Shown here one piece after another: positions 1-8,302 of a DNA stretch of 20,888 nt. The notes below the pieces were generated by a model that was not told the origin of the DNA, ran no database searches, and saw nothing but the letters and a program-made list of their open reading frames with translations. Position numbers and translations under genes: made by a program. Each line of letters starts with the position of its first letter. Positions within the stretch are counted from its first letter, which is position 1. The stretch comes from JBCBWG01 sp964579305 (GTDB taxonomy: Bacteria; Pseudomonadota; Alphaproteobacteria; Rhizobiales; Hyphomicrobiaceae): positions 1-20,888 of the forward strand of contig CAZOGY010000063.1 of the NCBI GenBank assembly GCA_964579305.1, given 5' to 3'.

Positions 1-246
1 TCCACCGCTTCAAGGCCCGTACGGTTCGGGCGATTACGCCGGAACCATAAGATGCGGCGATCACCGAAAACCGCCAATCAGCCGTATCGGCAGGACCAGA
101 AACAACTTCGTGAGGCATCTGATCTCATGCATGTCGCGTCCAATCGGATTCACGCCCCAAGGCCGCAAAGCGACTCGCCCCCGCGGAGGGCCAACGGCCC
201 GTGAGCGCAACAGAACTAAAGCGAGGCGCATTTCATGCGACACGCT
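1..246. other. Intergenic region downstream of the RND permease; no gene supported
   Basis: No convincing coding region is seen here. A 60-codon minus-strand reading frame (61-243) lacks a ribosome site and any recognisable motif. A small perfect hairpin lies near 188-200 (GGGCC, loop AAC, GGCCC), and the larger palindrome at 216-250 overlaps the permease stop codon. The neighbour to the left lies outside the window. Confidence 0.6.
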
Positions 247-250
247 TTAG
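216..250. repeat. Palindromic element overlapping the permease stop codon
   Basis: The arms CTAAAGCG (216-223) and CGCTTTAG (243-250) are perfectly complementary. Inside them a second segment pairs with two mismatches (GCGCAT with ATGCG plus flanks) around a three-base loop, giving roughly 14 pairs over 16 positions. The TAA stop of the minus-strand RND permease (249-247) lies in one arm. The minus-strand 3' side lacks a clean U-run, so this is a poor intrinsic terminator. The TAAAGCG/CGCTTTA ends recall the dispersed palindromes common between genes in Rhizobiales. That family assignment is from memory of style, not a search. Confidence 0.5.
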
Positions 251-3200
251 TGTGCGCTGGCACCGGTTGCACCGGCGGCATGCGTCCGCCGCTCATCTGC
301 AAGCGTCGAAAGCCCAAAATCGTCGAGCACGGCATAGAAGGCCGGCACAACGAGCAGGACAAGAAGGGTCGATGCCATCAACCCGAACGCAAGGCTTGTC
401 ACCAGCGGGATCAACACCTGCGCCTGCAAACTCGTCTCCGCAAGCAGCGGCAGGAGCCCCGCAATCGTGGTGAGCGACGTCAACAAGATGGCCCGGAAGC
501 GGGCGCGCACGGCCGGCGGCGCGGCGTCTGCCACGGTCCCATCGGGGTCGTGATGCTCTTTGATTTGCTGAACAAGCAAGATGGAATCGTTCACCACCAC
601 GCCCGCCAGTGCCGCAAACCCCAACAAGCTCGGCATTGTGAAATCGAGGCCTAAAAGGAGATGGCCAACGATCGCGCCAATAAACGCAAGCGGGATCAAA
701 ACCATCACAACGATGGGCTCAACATAGCTTCGGAATTGGAAGCTGAGGACCAAAAACACACCGATCAACCCAAGCAAAAATCCGCTTAACATCGATGACG
801 ACGTTTTGCCCGCTTCCTCGTTTTGACCTCCGATATCCACAGTGACGCCGGGAAACTCTTGGCGCAGTTTCGGCAAGAATTCGCGTTGCGTATCCGCAAT
901 CACTTCGGCTGCGTTCGCAAACCGAGTGTCGACGTCGCCTTGCACCGAAACGGTGCGTTGGCCGTCGATGCGATTGATCCTTGCATAACCGCGCGCCTGC
1001 TCAAGGCTTGCGATAGCCGACAGCGGCACTTGCTCCCCCGCAGCCGTGGTGATCACAAATGAATCCAACACCCCCAACTGCGACCGGTCAGCGCCAGCCA
1101 GCCGCGTCTCGATTTCGATCGCGCCGTCGCGTGTTTGGATCTCGTCGATGGTCGTGCCGAAATAGGCAGTCCGCAACTGGTCGGCGACCTGCTCGGCCGT
1201 CAGCCCCAACGCAATGCCCTCTTCCTTCATGCGGATCCGGATTTCAGGTTTGCCCGGGCGGATGTCATCCAGCAGACCGACAACCCCGCGATAATCCTGC
1301 AGCCACGCCTGTAACCGATCGCTGGCCTGTGCCAGTTCATTGAGGTCCTGGCCCTTCAGCGAAATGTCGATCGCGCGCCCGGCGGGGCCCACCGCCGGCT
1401 CCGTGAACTTGAGCGAAATGACGTCGGCAACGGTCCCAACCTCGCGCCGCCACATCGCAAGAAACGTTTCATTGTCGACGGTGCGTCGTTCTGAAGTCAG
1501 CACATCAACCGTCACCGTCGCCACGTGCGGACCCGTCTCGTACGCATCGTTATTCTTATTGAAAGTCACCGTAACGTTTTCGATCAACGCCGCACCATCG
1601 GGCTGATCCGGTGACAACCGCTGATTGATGCGCGCCGCCGCGGCCGTCACCCGGTCCACGACCGTTTCGGTGCGACTGAGCGGCGTGCCCTGCGCAAGCA
1701 AAATGCGCGCTTCCATCACGTCGCCGTCCAACTCGGGAAACGCAGAGAACTTCAACAGCCCCGTGGCGGGCGCCGCAATCGCAAGAATGAAGAGCGCAAT
1801 CGTCAGTCCGATTGTCAGATAGCGATTGCGCACTGTCAGGGCAGCCGCGCCACCAACGATATTGGCCCGCACCCATTCCAGGGCGCGCGGGGCAATTGCG
1901 TTGGCGATTTTCGCCTCGTCGGTTTTGTGAAGCGCGTGCCCCAAGTGGCTAGGCAGGATCAAGAAAGCCTCGACGAGCGAAACCGCGAGCACGGCGATCA
2001 TCACAACGGGGATCACCCGCAACAATTGTCCGATGTCACCCGATAAAAACGCAAGCGAACCAAATACGCACAGTGTCGTGGCAAATGACGACAACACGCC
2101 GGGCAACACTTCCGACGCGCCTGCCGCCGCGGCCTCCATCGGAGCAAGCCCTTTTTCGCGCTTGGAGGCGATGTTTTCAGAGATCACGATCGCATCGTCC
2201 ATCAGCAAGCCGACGACAATCAAAAGACCGACCATGGTCAGCATATTGATGGAATAGCCAAGCAGCACCATGGCGGCAAAGCCACCCATGAAGGCAACCG
2301 GCAAGCCCATGGTGATCCAAAACGCATAGCGCCAGCCAAAGAACGCCCACATCACGATGAAGACCAGCAAAAGCCCCTGCAATCCGTTGCTGATCAAGAG
2401 CTGGAGCCGGTCGTTGACGATGCTTGCCGTGTCATTGACGACGGTCAGTTTCACGCCCGGCGGCGAGCGCGCCTGTTCCTCAGCGACGAACGCATTGACG
2501 CGATCAATCACCCGCAGAATGTCTTCGTTGGCCGATTTCGTAATTTGCAGCAAAGCTGCGGGTTTGCCATTGAACGTGACTTTGTTTTCTTGCGTTTCAA
2601 ACTGCTCGGTGATCGTGGCAATATCGCGCAAGCGAACCTGTGCGCCGCTTTCCGCCGAAATCACCACGAGATCTTGCAGCGCCTGGACCGTCCGCGCCTC
2701 ATCATCGACGCGCAGCAGGATTTCGCGCGCATTCGCCGTAAGCGTCCCAGCCGGCATGTCAACGCTTTGCTGACGGATCGTCCGCGCAAGGTCCGCAAGG
2801 CTGAGACCATACTGACGCAGCACGATGTCGGGCACCTCAATGCGCAGTTGCCGGTCCGAAAAACCAACCACGTCGACCTTCGGGATCCCGCCAAAGCGCT
2901 TCATGCGCTCCTTGACCCGTTCCGCATACGAGCGCAACGCCGGCCGGCTGTCTGGGCCGATGATGGCAACGCTTGCAACATTATCGGTCCGGCCAAGCTG
3001 TTTGATGATCGGGCTTTCCGCATTGTCGGGAAAATCATCAATCGCGTCGACTTCGGTTTTCACGTCCGCGAAAAAACGATCGAGGTTGCCGCCCTCCACC
3101 ATTTCGACCGTCGCCCTGCCTAGCCCTTCGCGGCTCTCGCACCGCACTTCCGCAACGCCGTCGACCGCATCAATGGCGTCTTCAAGCCGCTGGCAAATGC

Positions 3201-3378
3201 CGTCTTCGACATCGGCTGGCAGTGCACCGGGATAGGTGACGCTGATTTCCAATTCGCTTGGCGCGACGCGGGGAAAGGTTTCGCGTTGGAGAGAAGGGAT
3301 GTTCACCGCGCCAAGCGCGAGAAACCCGATCATCAGCAGGTTGGCAATCGTCGGGTGATTGGCGAAATACTTGATCAC
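247..3378 (-). CDS. RND efflux transporter permease (AcrB/HAE1-like)
   Basis: This is an inner-membrane proton-driven pump of 1043 residues, the usual RND permease length, with the duplicated RND layout. There is an N-terminal TM helix near 10-30, a large periplasmic loop, a TM bundle at about 330-480, a second periplasmic loop, and a C-terminal TM bundle from about 870. The TM4 proton-relay aspartates are present as GLLMDDAIV (D394, D395), and the TM10 counterpart appears as GVVVNDSILLV. The start is GTG at 3378, which overlaps the adaptor gene's TGA in a GTGA junction; AGGCGGA just upstream serves as ribosome site. It is therefore translationally coupled to the adaptor and should form a tripartite pump with it. 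No outer-membrane channel gene is nearby, so an unlinked TolC-like partner is inferred. The substrate cannot be read from the sequence. Confidence 0.95.
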   Translation of the reverse strand: MIKYFANHPTIANLLMIGFLALGAVNIPSLQRETFPRVAPSELEISVTYPGALPADVEDGICQRLEDAIDAVDGVAEVRCESREGLGRATVEMVEGGNLDRFFADVKTEVDAIDDFPDNAESPIIKQLGRTDNVASVAIIGPDSRPALRSYAERVKERMKRFGGIPKVDVVGFSDRQLRIEVPDIVLRQYGLSLADLARTIRQQSVDMPAGTLTANAREILLRVDDEARTVQALQDLVVISAESGAQVRLRDIATITEQFETQENKVTFNGKPAALLQITKSANEDILRVIDRVNAFVAEEQARSPPGVKLTVVNDTASIVNDRLQLLISNGLQGLLLVFIVMWAFFGWRYAFWITMGLPVAFMGGFAAMVLLGYSINMLTMVGLLIVVGLLMDDAIVISENIASKREKGLAPMEAAAAGASEVLPGVLSSFATTLCVFGSLAFLSGDIGQLLRVIPVVMIAVLAVSLVEAFLILPSHLGHALHKTDEAKIANAIAPRALEWVRANIVGGAAALTVRNRYLTIGLTIALFILAIAAPATGLLKFSAFPELDGDVMEARILLAQGTPLSRTETVVDRVTAAAARINQRLSPDQPDGAALIENVTVTFNKNNDAYETGPHVATVTVDVLTSERRTVDNETFLAMWRREVGTVADVISLKFTEPAVGPAGRAIDISLKGQDLNELAQASDRLQAWLQDYRGVVGLLDDIRPGKPEIRIRMKEEGIALGLTAEQVADQLRTAYFGTTIDEIQTRDGAIEIETRLAGADRSQLGVLDSFVITTAAGEQVPLSAIASLEQARGYARINRIDGQRTVSVQGDVDTRFANAAEVIADTQREFLPKLRQEFPGVTVDIGGQNEEAGKTSSSMLSGFLLGLIGVFLVLSFQFRSYVEPIVVMVLIPLAFIGAIVGHLLLGLDFTMPSLLGFAALAGVVVNDSILLVQQIKEHHDPDGTVADAAPPAVRARFRAILLTSLTTIAGLLPLLAETSLQAQVLIPLVTSLAFGLMASTLLVLLVVPAFYAVLDDFGLSTLADERRTHAAGATGASAH

Positions 3379-4868
3379 TGGTCCGCCTCAGCACGTTGGC
3401 CTGCCGCGTCGCGTTGCTCGGCGCCGGGCCCTTCAGCTTCGCCGTCGCCAGTTTGTCCACGAAACTTGCAGACCGGCTTGATCTGACGCGACGCTTCGTC
3501 TTTCTGCGCCATCCCGTCCGGTGCTGCAGCCCCGTCTGCTCGAATTGGCGAGAGCAGCATTTTTTCTGTCGCGTCGGCGACTTCCGCGACCAGTAGACAA
3601 TCGCCCGGTTTCAGACCGTCCCTGATCAAGGCCGTTTCCGCTTGCAGCACGCCGACCTGGACCGCGCGCCGCTCAAGCCGGTTTTGCGCGTTGGCAATAA
3701 AGACGCCACCTTCTCGAATGGCCGACCGCGGAATGACGATCTGGTTGCCCTGCTGACGTCCAGACAGCACAACCTGGACAAACATGCCTTTGACAAGCGG
3801 CGGCCGGATGCCCGGCTGCGCATCCGCGTAGGGCTTATCAACGGCCACGGTCACCGAGATCGCCCGCGTTTTGGGATCGATCGTGTCGGTTGTCCGTATG
3901 ACTTTTGCTGGCCAACGCACAATCTCATTGCCGGCACGCAGGCGCACCTCCGCCGTCCAGCCCCATTGCTCTAAAACTTTTTGCACAGCATCTGCCGACG
4001 TCAGGTCGGGCCGCGCGAGCTGCTGGCCATTGAGCGATGCGGTCACAAACGCGCGGAATTGCGTCAGCGGGATTTGCGCGTCCACTTCAGCAACCCCGAT
4101 ATCGTCGGCGGTGGCAAGCGTGGTGCCCGCGGCGACAAACTGCGTCCGCTCAACGTTGACGCTGGCAATGCGCGCATCGAACGGCAGCGCGATTTGAGTT
4201 CGCTCCAGGTTCAATTGCGCCGTTTGCAGACGGGTCTGAGAAACAGCAATTTGACGCTTTTGCGCTTCGATCTGGGCCGGAGACAGCCGCAGCGTGTTCT
4301 CAATATCCTGCACGCGCGATTGCTGTTGGATGACCGCCCGTTCTGCCTCCTCAACAGTTGCAGGGCTGACAGTGCCACGCCGAGAAAGCTGCCGCTTGCG
4401 CTCCAGATCATTGCGCTGCAGCTCAAGCGAACGGTTTTCCAGATCGCGCGATTGGCGCGCGTTGGCCGCCTGCAATTCTAATTCTTTGAGCTTGGCCTTT
4501 TCCGCTTCCAGGTTTGCGCTCGCTTCCTGGACCGCGAGATCATAGTCGCTTGGCGAAATCTGGATGATCTCAGTCCCGGCCCTGAGGATCGCCCCGACCC
4601 GCAAATCAGCGCTCAGCTTTTCGATGCGGCCGGCAACTTGCGCCACGGCCGTCCAGGTCCGCGATGGATTGACCGCGCCATAGCCCGTGACTTGCGGCAC
4701 GAACGGGGTTGGCGTGACCTTGATCGCGCTGACCGGGCGTGGCCGCTCCTCCGGCTGACTGCGTTCCGGTGGCGGCCGATTGCCAACGCCAATCACAAAC
4801 AGCGCGGCTGCAATGGCAATGGGGATAACAACAGCCCCGACACGTCCGATCCGGCCCAGCATAGACAC
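3375..4868 (-). CDS. RND efflux periplasmic adaptor subunit (HlyD/AcrA family)
   Basis: This membrane-fusion protein would link the downstream permease to an outer-membrane channel. It has an N-terminal TM anchor (about 10-28), a proline-rich spacer, a lipoyl/barrel-sandwich half near 70-105, and a long Glu/Arg/Gln-rich coiled-coil hairpin at about 110-222. The second lipoyl half follows (about 223-260), then beta-barrel and membrane-proximal domains. The start is uncertain. GTG at 4868 lies 8 bases after a strong GGAGG, whereas ATG at 4862, two codons later, is 14 bases away; I prefer GTG. The product is about 497 residues, longer than the typical 350-400, with an extended low-complexity C-terminal tail. 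A TATAGA-like sequence at about 4914-4920 might be a -10 element, but no matching -35 was found. The gene ends in a 4-base overlap with the permease. Confidence 0.92.
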   Translation of the reverse strand: MSMLGRIGRVGAVVIPIAIAAALFVIGVGNRPPPERSQPEERPRPVSAIKVTPTPFVPQVTGYGAVNPSRTWTAVAQVAGRIEKLSADLRVGAILRAGTEIIQISPSDYDLAVQEASANLEAEKAKLKELELQAANARQSRDLENRSLELQRNDLERKRQLSRRGTVSPATVEEAERAVIQQQSRVQDIENTLRLSPAQIEAQKRQIAVSQTRLQTAQLNLERTQIALPFDARIASVNVERTQFVAAGTTLATADDIGVAEVDAQIPLTQFRAFVTASLNGQQLARPDLTSADAVQKVLEQWGWTAEVRLRAGNEIVRWPAKVIRTTDTIDPKTRAISVTVAVDKPYADAQPGIRPPLVKGMFVQVVLSGRQQGNQIVIPRSAIREGGVFIANAQNRLERRAVQVGVLQAETALIRDGLKPGDCLLVAEVADATEKMLLSPIRADGAAAPDGMAQKDEASRQIKPVCKFRGQTGDGEAEGPGAEQRDAAGQRAEADQ

Positions 4869-4964
4869 CGCGGTCTCCTCCCAGCAACGCGCAGGCGTCT
4901 TGCGCCGCAACCTATCTATAACGCAACTGGTGCCGCGTTTGGATGGTCTGCGCGATCGCTCGGC

Positions 4965-6086
4965 TCAACGACGGCCGAATCCGGCAGGCCTGCGGCTGGA
5001 AGATCGCACGTTTGCGTTGCGGGTTGGGCGCGCATCTCGCATTGCCCCCCCGTGCGGCCGCGCCGCTGAGGCACGCGCGCGTTCATCCGTCTGCGCCAGC
5101 GCGCGATCCATCCAGTCGGACCGGGCCTGGTCGTGCCCATGACCGGCCCCACCAACCGAACTGAACTTTTCCGCGCGCGCGCGCATCACGAACACGAACG
5201 TGAAGCCGATGAGTACAATGATGCCGCCAAGCATCACCGCATGCGAGGCCGCCCACGCCATCAACCCCGGTCGGACGCCGCCATTTGGAGCGCCCGCCGG
5301 CGGCCCACTGTCCACCGGGGCTGGTGCCGGCGTCGGGCCAGCGAAACGGCGATCTGGTTCCTCGCGCGGTTGCGGCGCTGGCGTAAATTTTGGACGGCTT
5401 GGACGACTGGACGGGCGCGGTGGGCGCCAAAGGTTGGGCGGACCGCTTGCGGCGACCTGACCATTGCGCGGATCGCAGCGGTCATACCGCCTGCGGGCAG
5501 CATCGGCCCGGTCGAACTCCGCCTGCCTGTGACGACCTTCCATAAACACGCGACGGTAGACCTCACTGGCCCTGCGGCTGAAGTCTTTGCACGGCACATT
5601 ATCGAGTTCAGCAAATGACGCCTGCGCGATGCGCGCGCCGGTTTGATACCAGATTTGGGCATGCCGATTCTCATGCACGGTCACCGTCCGCCGCACACAC
5701 GCGAAGTATTGCTGTAAGTGTTGTGGGGCGCTGCCAATGGTGTCCCACGTCGGCAGCTTGATCAGCACCTCGACGTTGACGGTCATGTCGGTGAGCGAAC
5801 ACCGCCCGGCTTCGTTCCGGCGCGATTGATATTTGGTGCGCACCAAGCCGCGGGCCGTACCGACGACAGTGCCGGACCGCCACATTTCGCTTGGGCCCCA
5901 TCGACGGATCCCCTTCCAGATATCGTCCGGGGTCTCGATCAAGCCGCTGATGTCATAAGTGCGCACGGTCTCGCGATACTGCACGTCCGCATGCGCCCCC
6001 GGCGCAAGCGCAACCGTCAGTGCAGCCAGACCACCCAACGCGCCGAACCGACAGCCGCGCGAATTCCATTCCAACCAAGCCGCCAC
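4965..6086 (-). CDS. DUF922-type exported putative metalloprotease with C-terminal membrane anchor
   Basis: The protein has 373 residues. A signal peptide is likely: a hydrophobic run at 14-30 ends in a cleavage-like AHA at 31-33. The 35-200 region resembles the DUF922 family, with YDISG near the start and the zinc-protease-like motif HENRH at 138-142 in VTVHENRHAQIW. Conserved-looking cysteines at about 96, 130, 166 and 204 could form disulfides in the periplasm. A Pro/Arg-rich linker (about 215-275) leads to a hydrophobic helix (about 282-302) and a basic 70-residue tail. DUF922 proteins as I know them are mostly short secreted domains, so this anchor and tail are unusual. The start is GTG at 6086, with AAGGG and GGTGA upstream. 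It lies about 100 bases before the efflux genes and may be a separate unit. Protease activity is inferred from the motif only. Confidence 0.75.
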   Translation of the reverse strand: MAAWLEWNSRGCRFGALGGLAALTVALAPGAHADVQYRETVRTYDISGLIETPDDIWKGIRRWGPSEMWRSGTVVGTARGLVRTKYQSRRNEAGRCSLTDMTVNVEVLIKLPTWDTIGSAPQHLQQYFACVRRTVTVHENRHAQIWYQTGARIAQASFAELDNVPCKDFSRRASEVYRRVFMEGRHRQAEFDRADAARRRYDRCDPRNGQVAASGPPNLWRPPRPSSRPSRPKFTPAPQPREEPDRRFAGPTPAPAPVDSGPPAGAPNGGVRPGLMAWAASHAVMLGGIIVLIGFTFVFVMRARAEKFSSVGGAGHGHDQARSDWMDRALAQTDERARASAARPHGGAMRDARPTRNANVRSSSRRPAGFGRR

Positions 6087-6327
6087 AGCTCACCGCCCTT
6101 CGACAATCCGCGAAACGCCCGCGCAAGATCGATACGCCGGGCAAACACGGCATCAGCGGTCCGCGTGCTGGCAACGGCCTTTTGTTGCACACGCCAAAGT
6201 CCCGCGACGGCCGATCAACCAGAGTGAAGCAAAACCGGGTGTCCGAGCCGTTAAGAACCATGGTCGCATCAGAAAGACACGTTCGCATCGGCGGCAGATG
6301 GAACCGAACCGCCGATGCTGTTTGGGC
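6087..6327. other. Intergenic region between the thiolase-like gene and the DUF922 gene
   Basis: This region should hold the end of the thiolase operon (hairpin at 6285-6318) and the promoter of the DUF922 gene. No clear -35/-10 pair could be identified, and overlapping short reading frames have no recognisable features. Confidence 0.5.
6285..6318 (-). terminator. Candidate terminator of the DUF35/thiolase operon
   Basis: A perfect 10-bp inverted repeat (GCATCGGCGG with CCGCCGATGC, 14-base loop) begins about 10 bases after the thiolase stop codon on the minus strand. The 3' side continues GAACGTGTCTTTCTG, so the U-run is weak. Its position directly after the last gene supports termination or 3'-end protection. 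Confidence 0.55.
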
Positions 6328-7497
6328 TTACAACGCAGCGTCGCTGCCCAGCACAAGCGTGACCTGGCTCGACAGCGTCCCGCCATTGCCGTGACAGACC
6401 GCGGTATTGCAGACCGGAAGCTGCCGCTCACCTGCGGCACCGCGCAATTGCGTGACCGCCTCATGGATCAAGAACAGCCCGTACATACCAGGATGCACGC
6501 ACGATAAGCCGCCACCATTGGTGTTCACGGCCAGACGCCCGCCTGGCGCAATTGCACCGTCCGCCACGAAGCGCCCGCCCTCGCCCTTCGGACAAAACCC
6601 AAGATCCTCAAGGAACAACAGCGTCGTGATGGTGAAAGCGTCATAAAGCATCGCGAGATCAACCGCGTCAGGCCCGATCCCGGCCATCGCAAACGCGCGC
6701 TGCCCGCTCTCGCGAGCCACAGTCGTTGTCAGATCTGCCATTTGCGTGATTGAACGATGCGAGTGCGCGCCGCCCGCCCCAAGGACATAGGCCGGCTTTT
6801 TGCCAGTTTCAGCCGCGATTTGCTTGGCGCGATCGGCCCGCACCATGACGCAAGCCGCACCACCGTCCGTCACCAGGCAACAATCACGGCTGGTCAGCGG
6901 ATCAGACACCATGCGCGCGCTCAAAACCTCATCACGCGTCAACGGTTCCCGCATGAAGGCAGCGGGGTTCAACTGTGCCCACGCCCGGGCTGAAACGGCA
7001 ATATCCGCAAGCATCTCACGCGTCGTGCCGAATTCATGCATGTGGCGCGAGGCCGCCAGACCGTAAGCGGTAATCGGATGGCGCGGCTTATAAGGTGTCT
7101 CGTGCCACTGCGGCTCCGACATCGAAACGAGCCGCCCGCCCGCCGTGCGCTGGTTGGAGCCATAACAAATCAACACCGCATTACAGAGCCCGGCTTCCAG
7201 CGCGAGCGCCGCCTGCAGCACATGCATTTCAAACGAAGAGCCACCAACGTTGGTGCCCTCAAAGAATACCGGATCAATCCCCAGGTATTCTGCAACCGAC
7301 AGGGTTGGAAACGCATGCTGGCTGGTCGCCGCACACAACCCATCAATATCGGAGAGCTCCAAACCGGCATCAGCAATCGCATCGAGCGCCGCTTTGCCGA
7401 GGATCTCCATGGCCGACCATCCAGGCGCTTCGCCCCAACCGGCCCCACCAATGCCGACGATTGCAGTCGTGCCGCGTATGGCTTGTTGTCCTGACAT
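6328..7497 (-). CDS. Thiolase-like / lipid-transfer protein (SCP-x, Ltp type)
   Basis: The 389-residue length and fold match the SCP-x-like thiolase superfamily. The segments YDAFTITTLL..LEDLGFC (about 285-302), NTNGGGLSCVHPG (325-337) and CHGNGG (368-373) are typical. The thiolase C-terminal His (H335) and Cys (C368) positions appear kept, but the N-terminal nucleophile is not cysteine: the site reads GTNVGGSS (81-88). Classical Claisen condensation or thiolysis is therefore unlikely. In the Ltp2/ChsH2 steroid aldolases, a similar cysteine-less protein works with a DUF35 partner and uses tyrosines; Y285 and Y339 are candidates here, by inference. The start ATG at 7497 overlaps the DUF35 stop in TAATG, so the two are coupled. 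The substrate is unknown, but an acyl-CoA is expected. Confidence 0.88.
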   Translation of the reverse strand: MSGQQAIRGTTAIVGIGGAGWGEAPGWSAMEILGKAALDAIADAGLELSDIDGLCAATSQHAFPTLSVAEYLGIDPVFFEGTNVGGSSFEMHVLQAALALEAGLCNAVLICYGSNQRTAGGRLVSMSEPQWHETPYKPRHPITAYGLAASRHMHEFGTTREMLADIAVSARAWAQLNPAAFMREPLTRDEVLSARMVSDPLTSRDCCLVTDGGAACVMVRADRAKQIAAETGKKPAYVLGAGGAHSHRSITQMADLTTTVARESGQRAFAMAGIGPDAVDLAMLYDAFTITTLLFLEDLGFCPKGEGGRFVADGAIAPGGRLAVNTNGGGLSCVHPGMYGLFLIHEAVTQLRGAAGERQLPVCNTAVCHGNGGTLSSQVTLVLGSDAAL

Positions 7498-7919
7498 TAC
7501 GCGCCCTCCTGACCGTCGATGACATCAAATACGACCGCCGGTTCGCCATCCAGATCCTCAATCCGCGCTGACACGCGCGTCCCGATCGGAACCGTTTCAA
7601 CACCGGCGATCCGTGTCATCAGGCGTGGCCCCTCATCGAGTTGCACAAGCGCCACATTGCTGCTGCCCGACCGGCTCCGATTGACGGTGATGGCATAGAC
7701 CGTGCCTTTGCCCGATGCCGCGACCCATTCCAGATCAGCTTCCCCCGTGCCCGGGATCGCAACGCGCGGATAGAACGTGAACGCGCCGCTCGACCGGCTG
7801 CGCTGCACCATGAAGCGGCCTTCGGCCAGATACCGCTCAAATTCCGCTTGCGGGCCGGACCCGCTGAGATTGCGCGGATCTTCGTCCGGCTTGCCTTCTC
7901 CAGACACAGTGTCAGCCAT
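7497..7919 (-). CDS. DUF35 OB-fold protein, partner of the thiolase-like protein
   Basis: The protein has 140 residues. After a polar N-terminus comes an amphipathic segment (FERYLAEGRFMVQRS, 27-41), a rubredoxin-like region and an OB-fold marked by LEWVAASGKGTVYAITV (63-79). That motif is characteristic of DUF35 proteins, which bind or channel acyl-CoA and pair with thiolase-like enzymes. The four zinc-ribbon cysteines usually found around residues 41-58 are all absent, so this copy probably binds no zinc. ATG at 7919 was chosen because the sequence upstream in the same frame lacks DUF35 character and GGAGG lies 10 bases before it. It is the first gene of a two-gene operon and shares one base with the next start. 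Confidence 0.88.
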   Translation of the reverse strand: MADTVSGEGKPDEDPRNLSGSGPQAEFERYLAEGRFMVQRSRSSGAFTFYPRVAIPGTGEADLEWVAASGKGTVYAITVNRSRSGSSNVALVQLDEGPRLMTRIAGVETVPIGTRVSARIEDLDGEPAVVFDVIDGQEGA

Positions 7920-8302
7920 CGAACGGTATCCTCCACTTGTATTGCCCGGCTTGGCGCCGGGTCTCACGCTGCGGTCAAGGCAGATGGCAGCGCTCACTCA
8001 TGCGCCGCCCAACCACTTTGCGATGACACCACCCCTGACCGCCCGGCGCAAGCGCACCGCCACCTCGCAAAGACGCCATCGGTCCCCGCCAAATCCGTCG
8101 GCACGCGCAAAGGAATACGGACTGAGACGCCAGATTACGCGTTTAGAAACTGCTCAGGTTTATGAAGAAACGCTGAAATGGCGACCAAGGTGTTTTTAAT
8201 TTCGTCGCAGATTTTGTTTCTATTAACCGTGATCTGGCAGCGTGCCAATTGCGCGGGGAAATCGAACCCGAGGTCCCTGCGCTTGGTGAGGAGAAACCGT
8301 CC
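7920..8302. other. Divergent intergenic region, 383 bp
   Basis: This region separates the minus-strand DUF35 operon from the plus-strand membrane protein, so it should contain both promoters. A 6-bp hairpin (CCCGGC/GCCGGG) lies near 7947-7962. An AT-rich stretch at about 8190-8228 stands out against the GC-rich surroundings and is the likeliest promoter zone for the plus-strand gene. It includes TATTAA at 8221, but no good -35 could be paired with it. No regulator site was recognised. Confidence 0.5.
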
